This document shows positions 17,754-26,321 of a stretch of 64,000 nt of DNA, in pieces. The notes under the pieces are model-generated. The model worked only from the letters and a program-made list of their open reading frames with translations. It ran no database searches and was not told where the DNA came from. Every line of letters begins with the position of its first letter. The first letter of the stretch is position 1. The position numbers were made by a program, and so were the translations under genes. The stretch comes from CAZNPL01 sp964574815 (GTDB lineage: Bacteria > Planctomycetota > Phycisphaerae > UBA1845), in NCBI GenBank assembly GCA_964574815.1, contig CAZNPL010000005.1, positions 62,001 to 126,000 on the forward strand, in the 5' to 3' direction.

Positions 17754-18932
17754 ATGTTTGCAACGCGGCTCCTTTGCTACCCCTGGGACCTGATTGATGA
17801 AGGCGTTGAGAGTTGTCTCGACGTCATTCGAGGCGATCTGGGGGTGGACGGAATCACGGTTGTTGCCGGCACGGGGCCGGTGACAATGCTGCGACGTCGG
17901 CCGGGGGCATCGCCTCGCGTGCTTTATTCTCGCGGCGGGCTGCTTTTCCAGCCGCAAAACGATGTTTACCACAGTACGCGATGCAAGCCCATCGTTTCGG
18001 ACTGGCTGAAGGCGCGAGATCCTTTGCCGCGGATTGCACAGACATGTAACCAGAATGGGCTGAAGCTGCGCGCCGCACTCGACACTCGCCGCATCGGCCG
18101 CGTGGCGACACGCTACCCCATGGTGGCCGCGAAGTCCGCGTTTGACGAACCAGCGCCCGGGTGTGCCTGTCTGGCCAACCCGGATTTTGCGGAGCTGCTT
18201 CACGCCCTGATAGGCGATTTGTTCTCCAGCTATCCGCTCTCCGGCGTCGAGATGCGCGGGCTGGACGCACCATTCGATTCCGACTTGCTCGCCAACGCGC
18301 CTGGGGCGGACATGCTGGGCCCGGCCGGGCGAGAATTGTTCTCGGTCTGCTTCTGCGAATCATCGATGCAGTCGGCGCTGCAGGCGGGAATCGACGCCGA
18401 GGCCGCCCGCCGCTCGGCGCAGGTTACACTGTCCCGCGCGATCGAGAACGGGCATTCCCTGGGAGAATCGATGGACGATATCCTGGCGGACGACCCGATT
18501 CTGCAACGCTACATCGAGCATCAGCGCCACCTGCACCGATCGGTCCTCGCCTCGCTGGCCGGCCGCGCTGCGGGGGCGCTCGCCATGCACGTCGATATCG
18601 AACAACGAACGAGCAGGGTCGCCGCAGCAATGGATGCAAGTTCCCTATTCGCCATCATCATGCCCGTTCCGGCATTTCTCGAAGCCGCCTCAGGCGGGCA
18701 CGCAGACTTCCCGAGCGTGTCCGGTGACGACAACAAACTGGAGTACGAGGCGTTGGTGCGCGTAGGCGAAGAAGCGGATTCCGACGGCGCCGCGCTGGTT
18801 CGGACGTTGAAGCGATTGGTCGACGCCAGCTGGCACGGCGTCACGGTGAGTCATTTCGGATCAATGGGGCCGCCTGAACTGCGAGCCGTCAAACAGGCGG
18901 TGCGTTTCGCACGCCGCTCCGCAACCGATTGA
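17754..18932 (+). CDS. Unknown protein, possible TIM-barrel hydrolase-like fold
   Basis: The likely start is ATG 17754 (MFATRLLCYPWDLIDEGVES). The frame is open back to 17586, but the upstream part does not look protein-like. The sequence pattern is reminiscent of bacterial TIM-barrel glycoside-hydrolase-like proteins: strands such as VDGITVVAGTGPV, then SRGGLLFQPQND, SDWLKARDPLPRIAQTC, GLKLRAALDT, and ACLANPDFAELLHALIGDLF leading to VEMRGLDAPFD. I see no signal peptide and no confident catalytic acid pair, so a carbohydrate activity is only a guess. It sits 171 bases after the radical SAM gene and may be co-transcribed. No recognised family. Confidence 0.6.
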   Translation: MFATRLLCYPWDLIDEGVESCLDVIRGDLGVDGITVVAGTGPVTMLRRRPGASPRVLYSRGGLLFQPQNDVYHSTRCKPIVSDWLKARDPLPRIAQTCNQNGLKLRAALDTRRIGRVATRYPMVAAKSAFDEPAPGCACLANPDFAELLHALIGDLFSSYPLSGVEMRGLDAPFDSDLLANAPGADMLGPAGRELFSVCFCESSMQSALQAGIDAEAARRSAQVTLSRAIENGHSLGESMDDILADDPILQRYIEHQRHLHRSVLASLAGRAAGALAMHVDIEQRTSRVAAAMDASSLFAIIMPVPAFLEAASGGHADFPSVSGDDNKLEYEALVRVGEEADSDGAALVRTLKRLVDASWHGVTVSHFGSMGPPELRAVKQAVRFARRSATD

Positions 18933-19013
18933 CGGTCGCGTGATCAACCAGAGCACAACGAGCACCGTCCGTTCTCCGATCGATCACCGAGATCAGACTA
19001 CCGTTCGCTCGCC

Positions 19014-19820
19014 TCACCGCGATCCCTTCGTTGAGCCTGTCACGATGACAACGGCCAGGACTGCAAAGAAAACCAGCGCCGGAGGACCGACGATCCAGAA
19101 GAAAAGGTTCCGTCCCACACGCGTCGACCAGGGCCAATCGAGGTAGTAGGAGTCCGTCAGCGCGATGCGGTAGGAGTGGTCACTTCGCCTGGTGGAACCG
19201 ACGGCCTTGGCAATCAGCCCGCCCACCCGATGATTGGAATCGGCGACGAACGCCCGCGATTGAGCGCTTCCCCCGATTGCGCTTACGCCCTCGATCTCCG
19301 GAATCCGAACATCCCGCCGAAGGTCCACAGCGCGCTCGTCGAGGAACATCGTCTCATCGATGATAAGCGTGCTCTCGATCAGCTCTTGGAGATCGAGGTA
19401 CGCCTCCGGGTCGATCTCCTCCGGCGGATCAAGATCTTGCTCGGCCGCCATGAACACCGATCTGGCAATGGCCTCGCGGTCAGTCGGCGAAATCGACGAC
19501 AGCCCCCCCTCCGCCGGTTCAGGTTTGACCAGGGGGGACGTGAGCGGTTGCGCCAAGGGTGATATGGCGGCGCTTTCCGAACCAAGCAGGCTGCGGTCCA
19601 GTTCGTGCGCCTCCGCTATCAGCAGCCTGCAGCCTGCAAAGTCCGCATACGCGAACGTCAGATCGGCGTTCCCGCGAAGGTCGGCCCCGGCTCGTTCGGC
19701 AGCGACAAAGACGATCCCTGTGACGCCAGCCAGCAACAGCAGGCGATGCAGGTATGTCTGCCGGGCGCATCGCGGCGCTTTGACGATACTGCAGATGATC
19801 ATCGTGGGATCCGGTGTCAC
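19014..19820 (-). CDS. Hypothetical protein with an N-terminal signal/anchor and C-terminal membrane helix
   Basis: This protein of about 268 residues has an N-terminal hydrophobic stretch (LHRLLLLAGVTGIVFVAAE) and a C-terminal membrane helix (LFFWIVGPPALVFFAVLAVVIV). Between them lies an extracytoplasmic region rich in Pro, Ser, Glu and Asp. Possible starts are a GTG at 19820 and an ATG six codons later; the sequence does not decide. It is downstream of the LptF/G pair on the same strand with a gap of about 100 bases, so it may belong to that operon. The function is unknown. Confidence 0.6.
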   Translation of the reverse strand: MTPDPTMIICSIVKAPRCARQTYLHRLLLLAGVTGIVFVAAERAGADLRGNADLTFAYADFAGCRLLIAEAHELDRSLLGSESAAISPLAQPLTSPLVKPEPAEGGLSSISPTDREAIARSVFMAAEQDLDPPEEIDPEAYLDLQELIESTLIIDETMFLDERAVDLRRDVRIPEIEGVSAIGGSAQSRAFVADSNHRVGGLIAKAVGSTRRSDHSYRIALTDSYYLDWPWSTRVGRNLFFWIVGPPALVFFAVLAVVIVTGSTKGSR

Positions 19821-19918
19821 CCCTTACGCGCAAGGGCCTTCGCGAACTCGACCAGCAACCAGATTAGCCGTGCCCGTGGGCGGATTTCAAGTGCCCTCCC
19901 GGACGATCCGCGGCGCGC

Positions 19919-21022
19919 TCACGTCCGCATCCTATCAAACAGAACCACCGCGATCGGCGAAAAGACAATTATCGGCAACCACGCCGGCAGGGCGGACAAT
20001 GTGGAGGCCACCACAAAGTTCTCCGCCGAAAAAGCCAAAACGAAGCACAAACCGCAAATCACCACGCATTTTCCAGCGTCCGCGAACACATTGGCCGGCT
20101 CGCGACTCAGGAAAATCGGCAGCCCCAAGAGCAGCATCAGCACGTGGACCAGCGGGGCTGCGAAGCGTCCGTGCTTGATTCTTCGGACGCGATCGGTCAA
20201 GGAAGAGTCCTCCTTGGCCAGTTCCGCAAGCCGCGCCGACGACGCAAAGCTCAGCCATTGCTGCGCTTGTCGAACCTCCAGGGTCGCCGGGTCCAGCGAA
20301 CTCTCATACGTATTGATCGGCGCAGATCGCATTGCATCGCGAGGTCCCAGGGCATTGTCTTCCACCACCCGGAACCGCCGAACGCCCCGCTCCAGACGCC
20401 AGCGACCTCCCTGGGGATGGCCCGCCAGCGGCTCCCAGGTCGCCCGGTCCGCCTCGATGACGCTGACTGCGGCCCCCTCCTGGGAGCGTTCGAGGACGAG
20501 CATGTGGCGCATCTCATGCCGGGCGGGAATGAACTGCATGGCCGACAGCAGGTCTGTTTCGTTGGCCTTTACGAACCACACGTCGCGCGAGCGTTTTCCT
20601 CCAGCGTCCTCGTGCGAGCGCGCCAAGTAGTGCGCGACCCGGGGAATCAGAAACTCCACATCGACGTACCACAACACCGAACTTGCCAGTCCAAATGCGA
20701 CGACGGGCACCGCCACGCGGTAGAGACTCACGCCTGAGGCCAGCATGGCTGTCAGTTCGTTCGATCGCCTCATCCGAGCCAAAGCGGTCAGGCAGGCGAA
20801 CAGGGTGATCACGCCCGAAAGCTGTGAAAAATACAAAAAACTGTGCACGCCGTAGTAGCTTGCGATGTTGCGCGCCACGACCAGCGACGCGGTTCCGGCT
20901 TCAGTGAATTCGTCGATGTTCACGAAGAGATCGAGAACGATGTAAAGACTCATCATGATCGCCAGAGCAATGGCGTAGTTGGTCAGCAGCGATCGAACGA
21001 TGTAGCGGTCCAGCGTCGTCAT
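19919..21022 (-). CDS. LptF/LptG-family (YjgP/YjgQ) permease, second copy
   Basis: LptF and LptG form the membrane part of the ABC transporter that pulls lipopolysaccharide from the inner membrane. The sequence has the N-terminal helices (MTTLDRYIVRSLLTNYAIAL, then ASYYGVHSFLYFSQLSGVITLFACLTALARM), with the conserved RRSNELTAMLASGVS at the cytoplasmic coupling loop. A periplasmic beta-jellyroll region follows, then three C-terminal helices. The ATG at 21022 overlaps the stop of the preceding gene as ATGA, so the two are translationally coupled. At about 367 residues it has normal length. It is one half of an LptF/LptG pair; I cannot say which half. Confidence 0.9.
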   Translation of the reverse strand: MTTLDRYIVRSLLTNYAIALAIMMSLYIVLDLFVNIDEFTEAGTASLVVARNIASYYGVHSFLYFSQLSGVITLFACLTALARMRRSNELTAMLASGVSLYRVAVPVVAFGLASSVLWYVDVEFLIPRVAHYLARSHEDAGGKRSRDVWFVKANETDLLSAMQFIPARHEMRHMLVLERSQEGAAVSVIEADRATWEPLAGHPQGGRWRLERGVRRFRVVEDNALGPRDAMRSAPINTYESSLDPATLEVRQAQQWLSFASSARLAELAKEDSSLTDRVRRIKHGRFAAPLVHVLMLLLGLPIFLSREPANVFADAGKCVVICGLCFVLAFSAENFVVASTLSALPAWLPIIVFSPIAVVLFDRMRT

Positions 21023-22632
21023 CGTCGAATCACGCGCGACAGCGCCCAAATGTCCAGGGCGCCCACCAGGACGATTGCCGCCCAGATCACGCCGATCCCC
21101 AGACTCGCGGTCCCGGCTTTCTCAGCGAGTTGGCGTCCCATGATGTTCATCACCGTCAAAAAGATCGATGGGACGAAACTGATGCCGAACGCCACCATGA
21201 TCTGCGATCCCTTGAACAACACACCCAGAGCCGCTCCGAGGATCACCAGTACGAGCGCACTGACGCTGAACGCCAAGCGAGAATGCAACTCCGAACTGGC
21301 CTCTCGGATGAACTCCCCGGCCGCTTCAACCGCCTCGCGGTACAGCCGCTCGGTGATCGGCAGCGTCGGACCGGCAGGAATCCCCTCCCGCAGAAGTGCG
21401 CCGGAGTCTACGGCGGCGCGCTCTACGACGTCCTCCGGAATAACCAGATTCTGGAACTGTTCGCGTCCCTTTCGGATGGCAGGTGTGTCGAGACCGGCCT
21501 CTTCGATGCTCACGTTGCCCAGGGCAACCAGAATCGCGTTGAGATCACCCGCCTCGGTCCGGTCGACGTACAACTGCGCCTCGTCCGCGGTCACGGTGCG
21601 CCCCGGAGCGGCGCGGCGGTCGTGTATCGTCACGTCGCGAAAGGTCAGCCGTCCTTCACGCGCGCTGTCCGGCTCTACAGGGGCCGCGGACATGCTGACA
21701 GCGCCGCGCCGGCCCGTTAGCACCAGATGCCGGTCTCTCTCGAAATCTTCCAGACACTCGGCATAGAAATGCGCCAGCACGATCGAGTCGCGCAGGTCCT
21801 CGAGCGCGGAGGCAACGTCAGGCCACTGCTCGGGCGTTCGCCGAAGACGAATCAGTTCGACCAGATCCAGCCACTTCACTTTGGAACGGATTCTGAGCGG
21901 GATCGTCCTGCGTCCCGCCTGATGCTCGACGCTGCCCCACCGGCCCTCCAGCAGATCAAAAAAAGTCAGGTTGAACAGCTCGCCCGAGATGGTCGGCATC
22001 GTGGACCTCGGCTCTTGATCGAACCGGAGCACGACTTTCTCCGCCGTACCGATTCGCCGCCAGCCATGCTCGCCCATCTCGACGTACGCGATCCCGTAGA
22101 GCACAACGGTGTGCTCATCTCCCGCGAGCGGGGCGCTGGCATCCGCGTAGATCCGCCCTTTGCCGCCGGGCAGCGGAAGGCGCTCCGGCGAACGTATCTG
22201 CTGCTCGACAAGTTGACGCAGCCCCGTTCGCGCAAATGTATTCAAGTCGCGGACGAGGCCGGGAATCATAAAGCTCGTGAAGTAGAACGTGCACGCCGCC
22301 GCGAGAAGGCTGATCGCCGCCGGCGGAAGGAAGAGCTTCCCGATATTGATGCCGCTCGCCCGGCATGCCAGAAACTCGTTGTCGGCGCTCATCCGACCGT
22401 ACACGACCGTCGCGCTGTAGAGTGCCGCGACGGGAAGGGTCAGCGTCCCGGCCACGGGGAGCACCAGCAGCATGAGGCTCAGAAGCTGAGATGGGGAGAC
22501 CTGCTCGGCGCCGACGAGGTTCAGGGCCCCGCCCCCCAGACCCAGGACCGCCGTCAGGGCCACCGCGGTCAGCAGGAACGTCTTGCCCATCTCACGCAGA
22601 ATGTACCACTGAAGAGTTGACAGCATGGACAT
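21019..22632 (-). CDS. LptF/LptG-family (YjgP/YjgQ) permease, long periplasmic domain
   Basis: This is the first gene of the LPS-export pair. The N-terminus (MLSTLQWYILREMGKTFLLTAVAL) and the coupling loop (MSADNEFLACRASGINIGKLF) match YjgP/YjgQ. Three C-terminal helices (FSVSALVLVILGAALGVLF and following) complete the bundle. At about 537 residues it is some 170 residues longer than the E. coli proteins, with the extra sequence in the periplasmic region. I chose 22632 as the start; an ATG two codons later is equally plausible. The frame stays open upstream but is not protein-like there. The heptose gene is divergent, so LPS core synthesis and export are adjacent. Confidence 0.88.
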   Translation of the reverse strand: MSMLSTLQWYILREMGKTFLLTAVALTAVLGLGGGALNLVGAEQVSPSQLLSLMLLVLPVAGTLTLPVAALYSATVVYGRMSADNEFLACRASGINIGKLFLPPAAISLLAAACTFYFTSFMIPGLVRDLNTFARTGLRQLVEQQIRSPERLPLPGGKGRIYADASAPLAGDEHTVVLYGIAYVEMGEHGWRRIGTAEKVVLRFDQEPRSTMPTISGELFNLTFFDLLEGRWGSVEHQAGRRTIPLRIRSKVKWLDLVELIRLRRTPEQWPDVASALEDLRDSIVLAHFYAECLEDFERDRHLVLTGRRGAVSMSAAPVEPDSAREGRLTFRDVTIHDRRAAPGRTVTADEAQLYVDRTEAGDLNAILVALGNVSIEEAGLDTPAIRKGREQFQNLVIPEDVVERAAVDSGALLREGIPAGPTLPITERLYREAVEAAGEFIREASSELHSRLAFSVSALVLVILGAALGVLFKGSQIMVAFGISFVPSIFLTVMNIMGRQLAEKAGTASLGIGVIWAAIVLVGALDIWALSRVIRR

Positions 22633-22879
22633 CACACGTGGCGGGCGGTTGTCTGGGCTCTTTCGGATTGTCCCGCGGGACGTCGCGCCGTTTTCGACGG
22701 CCCACGGAGTCCGCCGCCGGGCCGGTCTCGTCGTTCCGCGGCGAATGACGGAAAATCTTAAGCCAACGTCCGTGAAAATCAATGGCGGGCGGCTGTCCAA
22801 CATTCCGTAGAGGCCCCTCCCGTGCGCTGCCGATAACTCGCGTGATACGTAGAGCGGAGCCTCGCCGGGAGCGAACGGG

Positions 22880-24481
22880 ATGAATACGCCCCTCACCTAC
22901 CAGCACAAAATCGTCGACAGAGCACAGCTCGTCACAGCCGTCGAGCGGGCAAGGCGGCGGGGGCGAAAAATCGTTCACTGCCACGGCTGCTTCGACATCG
23001 TCCACCCCGGTCATATCCGCTATCTCGAATTCGCCCGCCGACAGGGCGACGTCCTCGTCGTGTCACTCACGGGTGACTCGAACATCGCCAAGGGAGCCGG
23101 CCGCCCCTTTATTCCCCAGGAGCTTCGCGCGGAGAACCTTGCCGCCCTCGGCTGTGTGGATCTCGTCTACGTCGACCCACACGCCACGGCCGAGCACGTC
23201 CTCGAGGACGTGAAACCCGACGTATACGTGAAAGGCCGCGAGTATGACAACTCCGCCGATCCCCGGTTTCTCAGCGAGAAGCGAACGGTCGAGCGTCACG
23301 GCGGGCGGGTGCTCTTCTCGAGCGGTGAAATCGTCTTCAGTTCATCCCGCCTGGTCGGTTCAATCGGTCATGACCCGGAAATCGAGGTTCAGCGGTGCGC
23401 CGTTATCGCGGCACGGCATGGACTCGATCACGAGTCGCTCACCGCCGTCGTTGAGCGTTTCCGAAGCGCGCGCGTACTCGTTGTCGGCGATACCGTTCTC
23501 GATCGCTACCGTTTCTGCGACGCCTTGGACGTGGCCCACGAATCGCCGATGCTCTCGCTCAGGTGTCTCGACGAGAAGACCTACGTGGGCGGCGCTGCCA
23601 TCGTCGCGCGACACGCCGCGGCGCTGGGCGCCCAGGCGGCGCTTCTGACCGCGGCTGCCGCCGATGAACAAAGCGCGGCCATCGAGCGGCAACTTGATGA
23701 GGAGGGGATCGAGTCGCATTTGATTCGATGCCGCCCGAGTCTGGTCGAAAAGACGCGTTACCTCGTCGATGAGAAAAAGCTTCTGAAAGTCGAAGTCGCT
23801 GATCGCGTCCCTCTCGACTCGCTTGCCGAGCGCCGCGCCACGGGCGTGCTCGAACAGTGCGCCGACGGAGTCGATGCTGTGATTCTGTGTGACTTCGGCT
23901 TCGGAATGCTCACCAGCGGGTTCCTGGCACGGGTGCTGCCGGACTTGCGGCAACGGGTGGGCGTGATCACAGGTGACGTAAGCGGCCCGCGGGGCAATCT
24001 TTTCAATTTCGCAGATGCGAACCTCCTTTGCCCCACCGAACGTGAGCTGCGTGCCAACCTCAACGATTACGAGAGCGGGCTTTCGTCCGCAGCCCACCAA
24101 CTGCTCTGTCGGACGCAGGCGCGACATCTGATCGTCACGCTCGAAAAGAAGGGACTCGTGGTCTTCGATCGCCCCGCCCAGGACCCGACGTCGCGGGAGT
24201 GGACAGGACGCCTGGTCAGTGAACACCTGCCAACTTTCAACGAGAGGCCGATTGACAAGCTCGGCGGAGGCGACGCCTTGCTGGCCACAGCCTCGCTTGC
24301 GATGGCGTGCGGGGCGTCTCTCATGCACGCCGCCTACCTGGGCAACGCGGCGGCTGCGCTCGAAATCGGTACGCTCGGAAATGTTCCTTTGGACGCTCAA
24401 TCGCTCTGCCTGCTTATCGCCGGGCGGGCGGAACTGTCGGCGGCGCCCACCGCACAAGAACCGGTGACCGCAGGCGTTTGA
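22880..24481 (+). CDS. hldE: Bifunctional heptose-phosphate adenylyltransferase/kinase with domains in reversed order (HldE-like)
   Basis: The protein combines the two activities used to make ADP-heptose for LPS core. The N-terminal domain, about residues 10-165, is the nucleotidyltransferase, with HGCFDIVHPGHIRYLEFARR (the HxGH motif) and KGREYDNSADPRFLSEK. The C-terminal domain, about 195-515, is a PfkB-type sugar kinase with VGGAAIVARHAAALG and DKLGGGDALLATASLAM near the catalytic Asp. In E. coli HldE the kinase comes first, so this order is inverted. The 533-residue length is slightly greater than in E. coli. It faces the LptF/LptG genes. Substrate is inferred from family and context. Confidence 0.88.
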   Translation: MNTPLTYQHKIVDRAQLVTAVERARRRGRKIVHCHGCFDIVHPGHIRYLEFARRQGDVLVVSLTGDSNIAKGAGRPFIPQELRAENLAALGCVDLVYVDPHATAEHVLEDVKPDVYVKGREYDNSADPRFLSEKRTVERHGGRVLFSSGEIVFSSSRLVGSIGHDPEIEVQRCAVIAARHGLDHESLTAVVERFRSARVLVVGDTVLDRYRFCDALDVAHESPMLSLRCLDEKTYVGGAAIVARHAAALGAQAALLTAAAADEQSAAIERQLDEEGIESHLIRCRPSLVEKTRYLVDEKKLLKVEVADRVPLDSLAERRATGVLEQCADGVDAVILCDFGFGMLTSGFLARVLPDLRQRVGVITGDVSGPRGNLFNFADANLLCPTERELRANLNDYESGLSSAAHQLLCRTQARHLIVTLEKKGLVVFDRPAQDPTSREWTGRLVSEHLPTFNERPIDKLGGGDALLATASLAMACGASLMHAAYLGNAAAALEIGTLGNVPLDAQSLCLLIAGRAELSAAPTAQEPVTAGV

Positions 24482-24708
24482 CTCAACTCGACACGCTGGA
24501 ACAAGGGCGATCTTATCGAGCGTGCGCGTGTCCCATCGTGTGATGGGCCGGCCTCGTCGCAGAAGCAACTTCGCCGGGTCACGGCACAAGTGTTCGAGGG
24601 GCACGCCACCTAATTCACTACTGGAGCTTGCTGCGGCAACCGATTTGTGGCAGGCTGGCTGTGTGCTTTAGAGGACGGGTGTTATCAGTCGTATCCGGAG
24701 TCCACACG

Positions 24709-25560
24709 ATGGAAGGGGACACCAAAGCGCTCTACGAGGCGATCCGTAAATCCACCTCCTACAAGCTGGCGGAGGAGGATCAGGCGCTGCTCAAGAGGGA
24801 GGAACTGCGTGCCAACCGGCTGGAACTGGAGTTCATCAAGGCCGAATTGGTCCAGCAGGATCAAGACATTCGCTCCACCATCGTCGTCTTCGGCGGCGGC
24901 CGGCTGCTCGAACGGTCCGAAGCAGAACACCGATTGGAAGCTGCCCGAGCCGCCGTAACCGACCACCCGGACGACCCCGATCGGAAGCGCAACCTGTTCA
25001 TTGCCGAGCGGCTGGTGGCCAAGGCCCGCTTTTACGACGAGGCTCGGGAGTTCGCACGGATCGTCTCTTCGACCTGCCAGACCGATGGCCGGCGGGATCT
25101 GGTGATTGTGACCGGCGGCGGTCCCGGCGTCATGGAAGCCGCGAACCGCGGCGCCTTCGATGCAGGCGCCAAGTCCATAGGCCTGAACATCACAATCCCT
25201 CAGGAGCAGTTGCCGAACCCATACATTACGCCCCAGCTATGCTTCCAATTCCGATACTTCGCCATCCGCAAGCTCCACTTTATGATGAGAGCCCGTGCTC
25301 TGGTCGCCTTTCCCGGCGGATACGGGACCCTTGACGAATTATTCGAGGCACTCACCCTCGTACAGACCGAGCGGATCGATCGCATACCGATCATCCTCTT
25401 TGGCCGCGAATACTGGGACGGCCTGATCAACTGGAATCACCTGCGCGACGAGGGCATGATCGACCCGCGGGACCTGGACCTTATCGAGTATGCGGAAACC
25501 GCCCAAGAAGCTTGGGAGATTGTGGTCGAACACAACCCAGCTCGCGCGCAGAGCACGTAA
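24709..25560 (+). CDS. LOG-family nucleotide phosphoribohydrolase, second copy
   Basis: The Rossmann core has VTGGGPGVMEAANRGAFDAG and the signature FPGGYGTLDELFEALTLVQT. These correspond to the nucleotide-binding and active-site motifs of cytokinin riboside monophosphate hydrolases. An N-terminal charged helical region of about 80 residues precedes the core. The start at 24709 has GGAG eight bases upstream and gives about 283 residues; an earlier in-frame start at 24628 is less likely. This is a different subgroup from the gene at 4607. The gene stands alone, and in bacteria outside plant-associated lineages the physiological role is unclear. Confidence 0.9.
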   Translation: MEGDTKALYEAIRKSTSYKLAEEDQALLKREELRANRLELEFIKAELVQQDQDIRSTIVVFGGGRLLERSEAEHRLEAARAAVTDHPDDPDRKRNLFIAERLVAKARFYDEAREFARIVSSTCQTDGRRDLVIVTGGGPGVMEAANRGAFDAGAKSIGLNITIPQEQLPNPYITPQLCFQFRYFAIRKLHFMMRARALVAFPGGYGTLDELFEALTLVQTERIDRIPIILFGREYWDGLINWNHLRDEGMIDPRDLDLIEYAETAQEAWEIVVEHNPARAQST

Positions 25561-26321
25561 CCGCGCCGATCGGACGCCCTTGACAGGATGCCCGTGCGGA
25601 TGGCACTGGTCCTCCTCAGACGAATCCACTGGTATGCATCCGCCCTGTCCGACAGGACGACTTCGGTGCGACGCCCTTTAGAACCGCACACCCCAAGCCC
25701 GCCGTCCGCTCGCCGGGCCAAACAGGCAGCGGCCGCCCGAAACAAGTGCCCTAATCGTAATGTCGGGCAACTGCTCGCCGCAAACGCAACCCGTCCGCTT
25801 ACGCAAGGCGTCAATTAAAAGCGTGCGGTGGGTGTCCCCTCGTCGCGGGAGTATCTGGTGATCACGCCAGTCCGGCACATGCGGGGCTGGTGAGGCGGTG
25901 TGGTCAGTCAGGAGCGCGGACGACGATCAGCGGATCCCGATCGCCGTTTTTGGAGCCGGCCGGTGCAAGAATTGACCGGCGGCAAGGTGCGCACCTCACC
26001 TGCCTCGGGCCGGAACCCGTCCACAACGGTTGAGGGCAGCCCACCGTCACGCGTTTCGCGCCGTGTCGTCATGGCGGCGGGCTTGGCGCGAACAACACCC
26101 GTCGCGACGTTTGCGACGAACTCCGTGCCACGAATCGGTTACGAACAACGCCGACGGCCAAACAAGCAGTATCCCGGTTGAAGTGACGTCTTAACCAATC
26201 CGTGTCGGTCAGTCAGACTTGGTCGAATCGCTCTACCCCATAGTATACACGGTGTTTCTGCGGGATCAACAAGAACCTTTGGATTCCCGGTCGCCCGTCG
26301 ACGCGGCGACCGCCGACCCCA
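25561..26321. other. Intergenic region of about 760 bases with no supported gene
   Basis: Two convergent genes face this stretch. Several short open frames run through it, but none has a ribosome site, conserved-looking domain or convincing codon pattern. I see no tRNA or repeat in it apart from the stem-loop described separately. It might hold an unrecognised small RNA or a decayed gene. Confidence 0.5.
26288..26312 (-). terminator. Possible transcription terminator stem-loop for the kinase gene
   Basis: An 8-base stem (CGGTCGCC pairing with GGCGACCG) encloses a 9-base loop just after the end of the minus-strand kinase gene. The T-run expected after an intrinsic terminator is weak, so this is a low-confidence call. 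Confidence 0.35.

Noticed and set aside
25900..26181. Short plus-strand frame in the gap before the kinase
   Set aside because: No ribosome site, biased composition rich in Arg/Ser/Pro and no homology-like pattern.
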